From Nemopilema nomurai (taxonomy: Eukaryota; Cnidaria; Scyphozoa; Rhizostomeae; Rhizostomatidae), in NCBI GenBank assembly GCA_003864495.1, contig ML133436.1, positions 5,002,212-5,066,211 of the forward strand: a stretch of 64,000 nucleotides of DNA, given 5' to 3'. A model generated the notes under the pieces. It saw nothing but the letters and a program-made list of their open reading frames with translations, did no database searches and was not told the origin of the DNA. Shown piece after piece: positions 1 to 14,100 of the stretch. A program made the position numbers and the translations under genes. Each line of letters opens with the position of its first letter. Within the stretch, counting starts at the first letter, position 1.

Positions 1-709
1 TGATTTTTTTAAGGTCATAAACATAAACCAAATACACTGATAACATTTTGATCCATTAATGACACTTTGTTTAAGCAGGGCTTTCAAGGTGGTACAATAT
101 AATCAAATGATAACCTGCAAGACAGGACATTTCAAAAAATTTCCTTCCAGCGACTGGACAAAAAGCATGCATAAATTTTCATCATGCAAAGATAGGTAGA
201 TTAAAGAGAAAAAATATCCCCCTAAAACAGTATTGATATGATTTATTCAATGAAAAAACATCTCTTCAGGTTACTCTTTCTCTATCAAACTATATTTAAA
301 ATAGATTTCAGCAAAATTACTAACATTTTGAAATCATTTATGTGTCCTAGTGACAGAAAATGTGTTCTTTGTGGCTTCCAGCTGTCCATGATTGGGAACT
401 TTGATGTCTTTTTGGCAATGCGATAGACCACTTTGGAAACATTGAATTTCATTTTAAGTTTTATCTACTGTAGATACAATGATTGTGCAACTCCATGTTT
501 TTCTTTTTGCGAAATATTTCCTTCAGAACATTATGCCTGAAAAAGTTTCTGCAACCACACTATCACATGGTAGGGTGGGTTTTTAATGCCCTGGAGTGCC
601 CTGGAGTTAATCTCCACCTACCTGAACATTCAAAATATGACCTGGAAAACTCAACTTCTAAACAACTTGGCATAACAAAAAGGGATGCTAGAGAAAAGTT
701 GGGACAAAC

Positions 710-2686
710 CTCCTGAGGGGGTACATCAAATGACACTGTCCTCAAGTCCACTTTTATGTAATTATCCACACATGGTAGTATAAAGAAGATACCTGAAAGA
801 ACATTTCGTGGCTGCTTAATTGTGGTTTAAATCAGTGTGTGGAACCAAACTGGAAAATAAATAAGTACCAAAAGCCCTTCTTGAGAAGAAGAATGGTAAA
901 ATTTGCTACTTACTTGAAAAATCATTTTTGAAATTGTTTTGGATTCAATCAATCATTCATTCAGACATTAAAGAATGAGACATTCAGACATTCAGACAAA
1001 ACCATTCATTCAGACATTAAAAAGTGTCAGAGGAACTATTAAGTGTAGGGCAATTACATTGTCCTAGTATAGGACCCTCTTCTAAGATAAAAAGCTACAA
1101 ACTTCCAATAAATAATTAAGTCGTGAAAGCAGGTCATCATTCACTGATGCTTTACAAACCATGGAAGGTGGTCATCAAGGAGTGTAAGCAGTTCTTACTA
1201 ATCTTTAATTGCAAAATAAGCAATCAACACCAAGAATGCTTAATCTTGATCACAACTTAATATGTATGTTTTATCTGGATTAGCATATGATTTTAAAGAA
1301 AAAATCTTGATTAGAATCTGGGCTGAAAGATTTAATGTGAATCAGATATGTGAGACAAACTGCAAACCTGGGCCTTTGGCACCTCCTGGTCTCAGCCGTC
1401 CCACCCTGAAAATGACAGCTCTTTCGTATTCTTGAACAATCTATCATGACAAGTTTATGGATAAGCAGATAGATGATATTTAAATGGACACCATGGATCT
1501 GTGCAATTTAGTTGTGTTTCTCATACAGTGCTTAACTACATACATGTGGTATACATCTGTAAGGCATTTTACAAAAAGAATGAAGTGAGCTGTTTGAAAT
1601 TATCATCTGAAGTTACAAAAATTAAAATTATTTCAATATAAACACAATGAAACTTTACCTTGAGACAAAAGAAGAGAGAGAATGGGCAAAAGCAAATGGC
1701 AAAAATGATGGATATGACTGTTAAAAACCATCCACAAAATCCAAGATTTGCATTCTCATCCAATCCTGAAAAGATATAAATAATTTAATTTGACACCAAT
1801 GGCAATATTTTTAAAATTCTTTTCAGTTTTATCTCCTAATATCTTAACTTCAAGTGCAATGGCGAAAAGTGGCTTATTTGTGGGTTGCACATGTTTTAAG
1901 AGATGCATATTCTTTTGATGTTTGGCGGTATTCATAGAATATGTTAATAATCCAAATTAGGATCCATAGCTTTTTTACTTAATACACCAAATGTGCCAGC
2001 TAAAGATATTCATAGCAACTGTTGTATTTAGCAACCCAGTGAACTACACGCAAAGGAACATTCAGTCACAACCCAGGGATGTGCCGATGGGGGGGGGGGC
2101 TAATTTGAATGGCCAAGAAGTAGGTGAAATTAACAGTTCTCAAAACATTTCTCTCCTGTTTGACAACCTGAAGCTTTCCTTTTCCAGTGTAGAAATAGAA
2201 CTGCAATAAATATACTTCCAAACATTCAAGACCTTCTAAACAGTCAAACACGTTAAATGAGTAGTTGTTAAGAAAAGGTTTGTCAAGCCTTGTTTTCTTA
2301 AATTCGACAAAAGAAATGGCTGTCCTTCCTAGCCGTAGCCTGATTATAACAAAATCACATGACTTGGTTAAATTAATTATTTCGGTTACTGACTTTAAAA
2401 AGGTCTATAGAACGCTAATTGCAGTTAGTTTTTGAGAAATATTTAAACTAATCATTACTCGACGCAAAACCTTAAAAAGTAAGAAAAATCAACATAAGCT
2501 GGACGACGATTTTATTGCAATCGAAAGATACGCGGACGCGAACTTGTTTCAAATAAAACTGAAAATTTAAAACTGTATTGTGAGCCATTCCTCTAAAACT
2601 CAGCTAGATGCACAACAACGCAAGAATTTTAATGATTGCATCTCACGAAGATAGCCAGTTCTGTGGTCTTCAGCTTTGATGTCCAT
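710..2686 (-). CDS. Stomatin-family protein, 5' part (gene continues past the left edge)
   Basis: Four exons on the minus strand join in phase: 2647-2686 (start ATG at 2686), 1659-1765, 1368-1440 and 710-792. All have GT donors and AG acceptors. The 102 codons give a short polar N-terminus, then the hydrophobic hairpin [20 protein letters not shown], then the start of the band-7/SPFH domain ([46 protein letters not shown]). These blocks match stomatins almost position for position, including the Cys in the hairpin region that is palmitoylated in mammals. Stomatins are monotopic scaffolds on the inner face of the plasma membrane that oligomerise and modulate ion channels. The first exon (14 residues) is the least certain; it was chosen because its donor leaves one base that completes an Arg codon with exon 2, and an in-frame stop lies upstream of the ATG. 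The rest of the SPFH domain must lie left of position 1. Confidence 0.85.
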
Positions 2687-5600
2687 TTCTGTTTCCACTC
2701 TGCAAATGCGGAAGTTATCCTACAGCTAAGCCTCGCTTGGAAGTAATCCTACAGCTAAGCCACACGAAAAGGACTAGTTTGCCAGACTGGCTTTTTCGAA
2801 GCCAAATTCCTCATTTTCGAGTTCTTGTGGAATCCTCTGGCTTGAAAAAATGATTTTAGCGTTTTATTATATTTTAAAGCTTTAAGAAAAATTCTTGGGA
2901 CAATTATATTTTTCTAGCCCAATGGATTAGAAACTATTGCCTTCGTGTGCAACTATATGGTAATTCGTGTGGTAAATGGGAGACAAAGTGAATAGCACTT
3001 GTCTAAATAAACTACGAGTATTTGCTTGCGCTTGATATCATTTCGTCATGAAAAGCTGTAACTAGAAATTAGTGTCGTGTTCTTCTTTTGTAATGTCACA
3101 TTTTGGCAGTGTGCTTCCTTTCTGATGAGATTGCGTGACAGTTTTCATTTGTCAAGAATTCACAGGAAAGTCCGAAAAATTCAAATATTTTGTCATGTTG
3201 AAATGCAAAATGAACAGTCTTGCCAACCCTTTTCTTGTAATTCATGGGATATTTGACACGGCAAAGAATAAACATCCTTTTCCTAATGATGGCTTTGTTG
3301 ACCCTTCAAACTAATTTCAGGCACACGCTTCGGTCTCCCCAAACACAGTGATAGTTAGAAATGAGTTTCTGTAAGCATTCTAGAGAAACAAAATGGAAAG
3401 GAAATGATGACGATTCAAGGAAATGTAAGCCCAGGTGGCAAAGAAAAAACCATGGGTTAAAAAGCTCTAGATTGTTCTGAAATGGTACATTTTTTCTTTG
3501 GTCGTGTGAAGATCAAACCTCGATTATAAAATCTTAAAAAATCTTAAAGAAACATCCAAACATTTAAAGGCACGAAAAAATTTCAGCAGCAACAAATTCT
3601 GTGCGACGCGTCCAAAAACGTCGAGAAAAAGCATGGAAATAAAATTCGCAGTTTTCATACTTCAATAAGCTCAATTGATAATCTTTTGAAGTTGGCAGCT
3701 AGTTCCCAATTAGAGAAAAGGAAGCTGCACACACCACAAAGCATACCAATCAAATCATACTCTTCAATCAAAAAGTAATGATATGGAAGGTGAGAAGTTG
3801 TAATTGGCGAATCTTGTCGATGTTGCCGACATGAAATATTTGTGCATTGCAGTCCGCTATTAGAAAGAAGAAAGAAAGAACAGTAAGTAAGAAAGAAAGA
3901 AAGAGCAGAGCATAACTACCACTTCGAGGTCGAAATAGCTGACTGTTTTGCCAGTGCCAGTAGCATCATCCATGGCTGGAGAGCATGACTCATATTGGTC
4001 TCGTATGAAGATAGCTGCACCTAACTGCGTCCGGATGAAGTGTATTTTTCATTCACTAGCATTTTATATCAAGCATGCCTTTTAGCAGGCATCCTCATTG
4101 AAAGCATTTAAAGAAGCTTTAAAAATAGTTTATTTATTCATTTGTTCATTATTGTAATTAAATTAGGGTTTTACTTCGTATTTATTTTTAACTTAATTTG
4201 TAACGTTTTATGCAAAGCAACCCTGAAAAGCAATCTATCGATTGACGGGGTTACCGTGCTTAAAGAAATTAAAATGAATGAAATGAAATAGCAAGTGCCA
4301 TCACGTTTAGGGTTAATGCTTAGCGAAATTCCCCAAATTGGTCTTCAAAAAGCATTTTGAGACGCGAAGCATACTGCAAGTTACTTGAAATGATTAAATG
4401 CAGAAAGTACAAGCTTGCTCCATCCATTCCAGAAGACATTACAAATACTTCTCTAAAGTCGATTCAAAGCTCGTTTGATATCAGATGTTGAAAAATCCTA
4501 GAAATCTTCCGCACTTCCATTTTCATGATGATTATTCTCATGGCCCCATCGTTGGAGAAAGGAAAAGCGTTCTTTCAAGATGCCAATCCTCTTATCATCT
4601 GGAGCAGAATTGCCAATTATAGATGTTCAGTTTGGAGGAACATTTCTTTTTGAAGCCAGTTTATTGACGGCACTACACAAAGGGGACTACAACATCGTCT
4701 GATGATATGGAGATGCCATAAAATACACCTTATAAGAGCGTACCGTTTTAGTCAGCGCAAGCCACACTCAAGCGGGTCATTTCAAGGTTTAAGCTAATTG
4801 CAAACATCCTGTGTCAAGTATCAAGATACTCATGCTCAAAATACCGCGGAAAACATCTTCGAAATATACAACCAGTATCGAAAAATAAATCCTTATGAAT
4901 TGGAAAGGTGAGGCGACGTTCGGCACGGAGGGAAAGGTCTCATTGTTCAAGTCAAACATTACCTATTCGACTTATAACGAAGATTATTATACTTCTATTT
5001 TGGACCACTTTTCAACATTTTGCTTGATTGTGTTGTTATTGATTGATATAATTGGTTAGTAAAGTGATTAGCTGCCAATACTTAATTTTTTCTTGTTTTC
5101 TGGGCATAAATAAACTGTTTCTACGGAGGAGAACTATCTTCGCCTCCTTCTGGCTTGTTTTGTCAACATTTTGGCATTATTCCCATAAGCATGAGGTTGA
5201 ACCAAAATAGAATAAGACAAAATAGTTCTTTATCTTGGTTGAACTAATTCTACATCAAAAAAAATTTCCTTTGAGGATCAAAATTACATAGCATTGAAAT
5301 ATATCTTTGTGTCATCATCATTTGGTACTAAATCATTTACAGTTATATCAATGAATAGTACTATTAGTTCACAGTTTTTCCTTTCACATTAAGGTTTAAA
5401 ACAGTTCTTGAGAAACTTGTGAACTTTGCCAATAATAGTTTCCAGGTGACTCAAGAAAAAAGCTATTTTCAAGGGACACCAAAAAGATTTTTGAGGACCC
5501 TGGAAGCCTTTACTATCTTTGAGGATTTAAAAAAATAATCAGTTATGTTGCAGTAAACATGATTACTGACTAACCATGCCCTTGCATTTGCAATAAAATT

Positions 5601-8590
5601 GGTCTACCCATTCATGACATCTTTGTCCACAAATTATTCTTCAATCATTCTCCAAGTGGTGACCAATGTGTCTCTATGCTATGTCATGTTAACAGTATAG
5701 AAGCATGTGCTTTGTACCCAAAGCATGGCGCTCAACACTTTTGCTACTGACATGTTTAACCTAAGCATTGGTTCAGAAGTCTGGGTCAAAGTTACTAAAA
5801 TTTACAAAACTGAATTGCACAACACAGAGAAGTTTTCAGTAAATTGACCAAAAAGCCAAGCCAAAGCCATTTGTATAATTTCAAACAGGAATCGCTCAAA
5901 GGGCTTGCAATCAGATTAATTTCGTACCTGCTGACTATAAATAATTCATGATCGCAAATGTGAACAATAAGTAAATGAGAACTTGCCATCACAATGTGCT
6001 TAGCAATTTACATACCCCTGACAACATGGCTGAATAAGAAAGAAGTTATGTTTAAAGTTCATTACTCCCTAATGTGTCCAGCTTGCATCTTTTGATTCCC
6101 AAGATTCTTACTAGCATGGCACCTAAGAAATCCGAAAAACACATACTCCGAAGAAATTAAAAACATGGGCTGCTTTATTTGATAACCGAAAAACAAAAAA
6201 AAGAAACCAAGTAAAACCATCTGAACTGTTAAAAAACTGTCATGTTTTGAGTGTGAGCATTTGGAAAAAGTTCCTACCACATATGAGAAAATAGGCTAGC
6301 TTTTGATTGAAAGCAATAAGCTGGCAAAATTGAATCTTCTCCACAATTTTTCTTGTTAAGGCTACTGCTTAACTTCTTCTTCATTGTCACCAAAAAAGAC
6401 TGTATACCATTGTTTTGCATCTACATTTTCCTTGGTTTATAAAGACAGATGTTTCAAAGAAATTTTGAAAAATCACATGTATGAGATGACATAATTTTAA
6501 ATGGATGCTAGTTGGTAATTTATAATAATCATGTATAAATGTTATGAACTACAAAGTTCAAGTGATTTTTAGAAAAATTTCATTCATAATCTTTTTGTGT
6601 GCTCTTTGTGAGCTTCTAAAGTTTGCATGAACTCAAGTTGGCCAATGCTAGATTTTTTTGTTAGAAGCCTATATTTAAAAATTAACTGTATAGCCATTAA
6701 GAAAAAGATGATTTGATGAAAAGAAATGTATGTATGTATGTATGTATAATAATCTTTAATGTGAATAAAAACTAAGTTTGGAAACTTGTTTTCAGTTTGG
6801 TTCACAAATTCAAAGTACAAATGGCCTAAACTTAACCAATAAGAAAATTAAAATTGGAAAAACCTAATACAAAGTTCAAATAATGAGTTAAAAACCTATA
6901 ATGTTAGTTTAAAATGCCGCTAGCATATTAGTATATGTAGATGTTATTTTAAAATTCATCCATACTTATTAAAAGAGTCCAACTTAAGTTTGTACATTAA
7001 ATAATGTTTACATTTATTTTTAAAAGAATGAATATTGTCACATTGCCTCAATGAATTGGGCAAACAGTTCCAAATCCTTGCTCCATATTGTTGACAAGGA
7101 GGCTGCCACATTATCATTTAGATATCAAAACAAATTAAATAGCAGTTACCAAAAGACTGAGTACTTTCCTCTAAAAGAAAGCAAACCATTAACAACTGTC
7201 TTTCATGTCCATAGCTTATGAGGAATTCTAGCCTAGAATTTGGTAACAAATCAAAAAGGGGAAATACCAACCAAAAGTAATGCAATGTTATCTTTTTTCA
7301 AGACTACATCTTAATTATTTCAACAAAATCAAAGGGGTGAATCTAAATAGCTTCATTTTCTAACACTGTAGTTTTCTAACACTGTAGTTGAAAACATTTT
7401 AAGGTGTCATCCCTAAATCTAGACAATGTTCACAGTTAATCATACAGATTGTACTAAAGGGTTTGAAATTAAAAGAAACCAGTGGCACAGTAACCGGGGC
7501 CAAGAACATTATCTCTACTATCAAAGATCTCATCCCACGGTTTTACTTTCTATGGAAAATTATAGCACATATTAAACCAACTACTTGAACAGATGGCCTG
7601 TGTATTGTGTAAAACGAATCTAGTTTTCTTTCGCTCGGAAAATACCCACTCTGGAATCCTTCCACCGCAAAGGGCGGGTGGACTTTCAAACCGGTTTTTC
7701 CGTCATACGGTATTTACAAACAAGACCGATTCTACTCAGAATTCTACTCAAGGCCTATTACCCGCCAGTACAAGAGATAGCCGTGCTTCAAGTCTACCCG
7801 CCATTTAAATGAATGCTTACCAAACATTTAAGATGGAATCACGTTGCCATCAGTTACTGCCGGAGAGTTTACAAGCTCAGAATTGGCTTCGAGGCGTTCG
7901 CCCAAACAATTCCATGCCCGAAATTAGAAATCAGAAGCAGCTATCTTGCTACGTTGAGAACACAAGGTCAGTCAGGACGAGACACCCTCGTAGCTACTCG
8001 CACTTGCAGAATGCAAATTCTCCAAAAGCGTCACTATTATTTGTCCTTGTTTGATATAATCTAGTTCTACACCATACGCAAGTTCATCTAATTTCCGCCA
8101 TTTGGAGTTCCGCCCAGCAGGAAGGTAGATAATTTAATAAGTGAAAACAAGACTTCAACAAACCATCAGTTATGTTTCCATAGTGTGGTGTCCGCGATTC
8201 TAACTTTACTGCATCCGCCATGTTTTCCCTTATCTAAGGACAACTGTCAGCAAAGTATATACTGCGATTAATCGTGGTAATTTTCATACTTCACCCAAAC
8301 AGACTTTGATCACGTGGGTAAATCTCTTGTTCCCAAAACCAATCATCAACAAGAATGCAACTGTGATTGTCCTCGACAAACTCGATTTACTCTTTCACAA
8401 AAAACAGCAGGTTTTTCGTATTCAAAATTCTCGGTTTAAATAGTTAAGTGGTTCAAAGCAATTGATTCCCTGAATAAATAACTGAGGCATTGGAATATTT
8501 TCATTCAAACATGGATTAACCGAAAATCCCAGACGCGCTTGGGAGGGCAAGACTTTTGAAAACGACGACGACCTAAATTCTATTGCTGTG
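2687..8590. other. Non-coding stretch upstream of the stomatin-like gene
   Basis: No exon chain could be supported here. Visible content: a 20-odd-base unit (cctacagctaagcc) repeated at 2718-2760 next to the stomatin start, GAAA-rich low complexity at 3865-3905, a GTAT microsatellite at 6727-6747, and a block at about 4050-4290 whose AT-rich end resembles the 3' tail of a non-LTR retroelement. Near 7.6-8.2 kb there are ATG-containing, GC-richer segments that could be promoter or 5' exon sequence, but no following exons were found. Confidence 0.4.
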
Positions 8591-8834
8591 TCAGCTGCTT
8601 CGCGACTCATAAGCTATAAGTGCTGCTAGTGCAGTAGCCGATCTATGTTGCGCCTTCGTGGTCTTCCTTTCCCATTTGACTGCTTCATGCCTTCTGGCTA
8701 GCTGTACTTAAATTGACCTGCAAAAGTAGTTCTTCAATCTTGTTTATGAATTAATGTAAATATCTCTTCACCTGTCATAGAACATTAAGTCTCTGTCTTC
8801 CTCCGGAAGCCTGTACACGTAAAAGGACTCGTTG
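8591..8834 (-). CDS. Tentative last two exons of an unrecognised small protein gene
   Basis: On the minus strand, 8772-8834 has a pyrimidine-rich CAG acceptor and a GTGAAG donor and reads NESFYVYRLPEEDRDLMFYD. It leaves two bases that join in phase to 8591-8693, which ends in a TGA stop. Joined, they give a charged 53-residue C-terminus with no stop. The composition and splice signals look real, but I do not recognise the family and could not link it to an upstream exon. A possible start, with a basic mitochondrial-presequence-like N-terminus, lies near 9.1 kb on the same strand, but its phase does not join directly. The acceptor of the last exon is weak. Treat as a lead only. Confidence 0.28.
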
Positions 8835-9312
8835 CTGATGAAGATAAACAAATGAAAAGAAGTCAAAATTATCAGCTCAAGACAAGGACGGTATAGTTGG
8901 TCTTATTCCAGCTTTGCTTTGAAGAATGCACACGAGATGACATCAAAGGAACAACTTGATAGTTTTGTAGGCTAAAAGTTAATCAAATGGTGCACTTGAT
9001 TTGAACACTGCTTTTTGCCTCACTGGTATGTCCCATCAATGTACTCTTTCTTGTGAACAAATGTTTTGTGGCACAACGCTTCACGATTGCCGAAACAGCG
9101 AGCGGTACCATGATTTGAGTTTGCTGAACCAAGTTGCTGCCCTACACTCTTTAGATTATGCAAATGTTGAAAAATGACCAAAAGCTAATAAATGTACATT
9201 TTCTAATTACAGTATACAAATGAAGTGAAGCACAAAAATACCCTCTGAATGTAACAGCAGAACAAAAGTTGAAAAGGCGATTATCTCAAAAAAACAACAC
9301 AGGTTACCACAA

Positions 9313-9440
9313 AATAATGCAAGTAGAGTACAACTCTGAAGAATGCAAGTAGAGTACAACTCTGAAGAATGCAAGTAGAGTACAACTCTGAAGAATGCAA
9401 GTAGAGTACGACTCTGAAGAATGCAAGCAGAATGCATCCC
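9313..9440. repeat. 26-bp tandem repeat, about 4.5 copies
   Basis: The unit aatgcaagtagagtacaact plus ctgaag repeats with a 26-base period. The first copies are nearly identical and the last diverges. It lies in a gene-free stretch and has no obvious function. Confidence 0.9.
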
Positions 9441-10814
9441 TCAGTTATTCTCGATTCTCTAACTCCCTCTTCCAGCCTTTGGTCTTTCTCTCCTTTCGAT
9501 GATTCTACAAATTTGAGTTACTCATAAGCTGTCACTTTACAGCTGAAAAACATTATATTATACGGATTGGATAGGGTTATGTGAAAATGACGTCCTATAT
9601 TGAAAAAAACTTGTGGTTTAGTTGTAGTCATGAAGTTAAAAAATTATATTAAATAGATTTCGTTTGGCCACTAGAAGGAACTTTTTTATCCACTTTTTTT
9701 ATTCAGGCCAGCCAATTTACGCATGTTGTTCACTTTTAGTTTCCTTTTTCAAGGAGTATTTAATAGGGCAAACAGAGATGAATGGTGTGTTTCACTCTAC
9801 CTGTTTGTAAATCATAAAGTCATAAATTATCAATTTAACACAAAAGGATCTATCAGCCACAGAAAATGGCAAAGTCTTTACCATGGAGATACACGTTGTT
9901 TTGCTCCAGCTTGCATTCCACAAGCAGAGGGATCGGGTTCATCCAGTGCTATACCACGTTCAGGCCAGTGTGATGTTATCATTAAAATCAAACAAATTTT
10001 CATGTTAGTGTGAAGAAAAAGATTTTTGCTTTTGTTCAATTTTCTTCCAGTTTCTTTATCATGAAAACCCTCTTTGCATACCCTTAGTCTTCCAAAGTAA
10101 AGAATGTCACAATTGCGCACTTTGTGAACATTTTTAAAATGACATGACTGAAAATGATCAGAACAGAGCCGATTGAAATCTCCAAATCACTACTCCAATT
10201 GCATTTTAGAACCCCGTTTATAAGATCATCTAAAAACGTGCTACTTCACTTGAAATGCTATCAATTTCAACCAAGCTTCTTTGCGCATGAATTGTTTCAT
10301 GCATAATCCCAAATTAATGCAAGAATTGGCCCCAATTCCAAATTGAATTTTCAACTCAAAGGACCATCAAAAGATCCCAATATTTTCAAATTTGGGATTG
10401 AGAAATCCTAAATGGCAACCCTGTCTGGTAACTAGAGGCACACGCAGGCACGCAAATAGTAAGGGACGTGGAGCCGTATACCCCTGAAGGTTGGAATAAT
10501 TTGACTACAGTTGGAAAACGAGTTGAAGAAGAGTTTACTTGGAATTTGTTTATTTTTAAGACCCAACTTGCAAACCATTTGACACCATTTGACACTGAAT
10601 TTTTGGGATTTTTTATGCAGAATTCTTCAGCCAGCCGAAAGAACCAATTCATTCATAGTTTTCTATTGTGAAGCGTGGTCTCCAAAGGATCCCAAATTGT
10701 AGGACCGAAAAAATATCCCGTCTTAGAATTTTGTTATTTTTTTAAAATGTCCAGTCTATAGGGTTGGTAACTTAAAATTGTTGTTGGCTTTGCCGCAGCC
10801 CACCCTTTTGAGGT

Positions 10815-11185
10815 CCGATCCTATAAAGTATTCGATTTTTATCAAAAATAAAGCTATACAACAAAAAATGAGTGTTGAAGCCCCTAACATTGTGAAAGAG
10901 ACATTTTAGATGCAATTTATGTTCAGCATATAGCTTTAGAGTTGGCAAGACAGAAAAGAGAAGAATTGATGTTGAGTGACTAGAATCTTATCTTTTACCG
11001 TTAAATATATATATTACTAGTTAAATATGCTACATGTTACATAGTTTTATTCTACTTGATTCCAATTCTGTCTCTTTATGAAGGATAGGAAAAATGATCT
11101 GAATTAATGGAAAAGATCCTTTTAAAATACTTAGAGTTAGTAAGCTTCAGAGGGCTGTATCTGAATTCTATGATAAGGCAATTCT
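10815..11185 (+). repeat. Dispersed repeat, copy 1
   Basis: This segment matches the reverse complement of about 49425-49790 along its whole length, at roughly 75-85 percent by eye. Anchors shared by both copies include agcccctaacattgtgaaag, gagaagaatt followed by gttgagtgact, and aggcaattctctga. The element class is unknown. Confidence 0.75.
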
Positions 11186-14100
11186 CTGATGTAGAATGCG
11201 ATAGAATGAACGCGTGTTTATGAAAATCAGATGAATAAATAAGTACATATTGGATTTATGGTTCTTTTCTTTACATGGCTGTCCTGGGACCTGACTACCG
11301 CTTATGGTTGTGAAAATTGATTTTATTAGGTTACCAGTTTTAATAAAGTTCTTTAAATTGAATTTGCTAATATGACTCTTTAAGGACAGAAAGCAACCAG
11401 TTATTTACTCTCCCTGCATAAAAAAGCAGAGAAAACAGATTGAAAATGATTTCTCGTCAATGATTGACCACCGACCATCATTTTGTGTACAATTCCAGCA
11501 CTTATTTGATTACTTTATTTAGCGGATGATTTACAAATATCATGGATTGTTGGGCGAGGTGTTGTTTATTGTGCTATTATATGAACTGGATATTTTTACT
11601 TCTTTCTTTCTGATCGTGATACCAAGGTATTCGATATATTCTTGCGTAATTGTATTGTGATATCAAATTATTTGATGTACCTTCTGATTGTAATGTCATG
11701 GTGTTCTTAATTCGGTACAGTTTCAATGTCTTTTTATCTCTCATATCTGCTATGCGATAATTTGTGGAACAGTCAACTTATTATTATGGCTGCTTACGAA
11801 AAAAGTTTATACCTTTATGGTAGGGGCGACTCAAGCTGAAAATGAGTTGGTAATCATACTTATAACTCGCCTACTTATAACCACACCCATTATTCTGTCG
11901 CACCCTTTCAAATGGTGAAGTATTTCACATGATAAAATCTGCAAGAACGTTTTTATTTAATTAAAGCCAACAGTGTTTATGTGAATATCACGCATACTAG
12001 ATCTTTATATAAACAAAATTTACCCTTTTTTACCCCTAAACTCTGTCCAGATCACGTTTGGCTAGCAATCCCAAGCCAATAGTTAGATAGCATTGCCACT
12101 ATTTTTACTTATATTTTCTGAAGGTCTCATTATTTCAATAATATTTTTATCGAATGACGAATAATATTTTTTCAATCTTAGTAGAAAACAAAAATTTAGA
12201 TTATAACTCAAAATAGCCATTCTTTGAAAATCTTTCAAAATGACGTCTATTGGTTGGTTTTAAGCGGCTGACAACATTGTCTTTGAAAGAATGTTTAGCT
12301 GCAAGCAACTTCAGCAATGTAGGTTCCACCCGAATAAAATCAAGATTTTGCTGCAACATCAATGTGGTGGTGCAGAATCGTTGTTTACTGTTGTGTGTTG
12401 TTGTTGTTGTGTCTTGTCAGTTCTCATTACCTGGCCTCATCACAAGTACAAGCAGCGTGAAAGGGTTTCCAAGCAAGGGAGCGTTTCAACTGCTGAATTA
12501 TGAGATAGTGTATTCTAAGATAGGTAAAATGAGATATTAGGCTGAAGGCTAGTGGTCCTTTTCTTTAGGGTTCTAACAGCCCTCTATCTATTCTCCACGG
12601 CCCCGTGCTCCGGCCTCCGAAAGGGCGAGGTAATCGCTTGCTCACTTGACTACCTCGGTCTGAGAGGTCTTATTGTGTGCATGTCAAATGACCATAGGTC
12701 GCAATTTTGGTACGATGTCATTTCAAAACCAAACCATATATGTTTATAAAGCTCCAGAAAAATTAATGATGGTCAAATGATTTTATTTACTTCAACATAC
12801 TTACTGAGCCCTGTATTAATATTTGACACCTAAATATAAATTTGGTAATATGAAATTCATTCAGAAATGTTAGTAGAGTAAACGCTTACCGTCGATATGT
12901 CACCCATCACGAGGCAGGACCAGCAGTAAAATGTTTCCTTCTTCATTTTCTCTGCCACATATTCAACGAGAAAGATTCACAAACCGAAGTACTCGTCTCT
13001 GCCAAACTTGCATACATTCTTCTTGTGGATAGCCTTCCATCCTTCATTAAGCGCAATCCTTGCTCCTGATTTAAGTTGTTGTTTTATACTGCAATTTGTA
13101 CTGGGAAAGGCGGATTTTTTGTACAAACCTTTCCCTCTCCACCGGCCATGTGATAAGATATATTTGTGATATCCTCAAAAGAATTTTTAAAGTCTCTTTC
13201 GGCTCCTTCTTCTCCAATTGATTAACAATAGTTGCCAAAACATTCCATAAACCAACAATGAAGCAATAGAAAATTAAAACGAGGATTGTTAAAATCTTAA
13301 TAATAGCTCTTCACGAGTTTTTTTTATGTGTCCTTCGGCATATTAAAACTAATGTATCTGATGCACTTAATAAACTAATTTTTGAAATTGTTAATTTTTG
13401 TATTTTAACTTTGAAAGTTTGGTAAATTCCAAATTAACCTTATATTTCCTGCTTCTATTTCCTGTAGACCAGGGTAATTTCCCGTAATAATCGTCTTCCG
13501 AATGAACTTCATTTTGGCACATGGTGTTTGTTTGCTGTGTATTCCGCAGATTTTTTCTGCGCCCAACACAGCAACACGAATGTTTTGTGAGTTCTGGGGC
13601 TAACCCCAAATATCTGTGAAATTAGCAAATCAAGTACTTTCCCAGCTTCCGCAATAAAACTTGCAGAGCCTTCTGCTTGGTCAATCACAATTGTTTACGC
13701 CGTCGTTTGCTGCCACCAGCCCCAAGAATTTAAATTCAAGACCCATCCACAAATAAACCATTTCGGCCGTAACTCGGTATTTCGTCGCTACTTTATGAAA
13801 GAAAGAAAGTATTTTCATTCCAGACTTCAAACTGCAAAAAGTTCTCGTATTTTGCTTTAGTAGTATTAACAAAGTTGATAACCTGTTGCAAACTCCAATT
13901 TTCTCGATTAACAATTGAAGAGAAGCTTGAAGTGAAATAGCTAGGAATATATAATCCAAATGACAACCCCATTGTGCAATAATCGTCTGGAAGCGTTAGA
14001 AAGTTGGTTTGAAAGAAAGCTGTGGGTGTAAGTAAGCTTAAGTAAGAATTTTCTTTTCCTAGTATTTCGATTGATTATTACACGAAACAGCCAAGAAGGT

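Noticed and set aside
238..430. Search for the next stomatin exon; the minus strand shows VVYRI near 420
   Set aside because: The similarity to the stomatin VVYYR block lasts only five residues and the following residues do not match the family, so the exon is assumed to lie left of the window.
9882..10003. Minus-strand frame from an ATG to a GTAAAG donor, with GIALDEPDPSACGMQAG
   Set aside because: It could be a first exon, but no downstream exon or clear signal peptide supports it.
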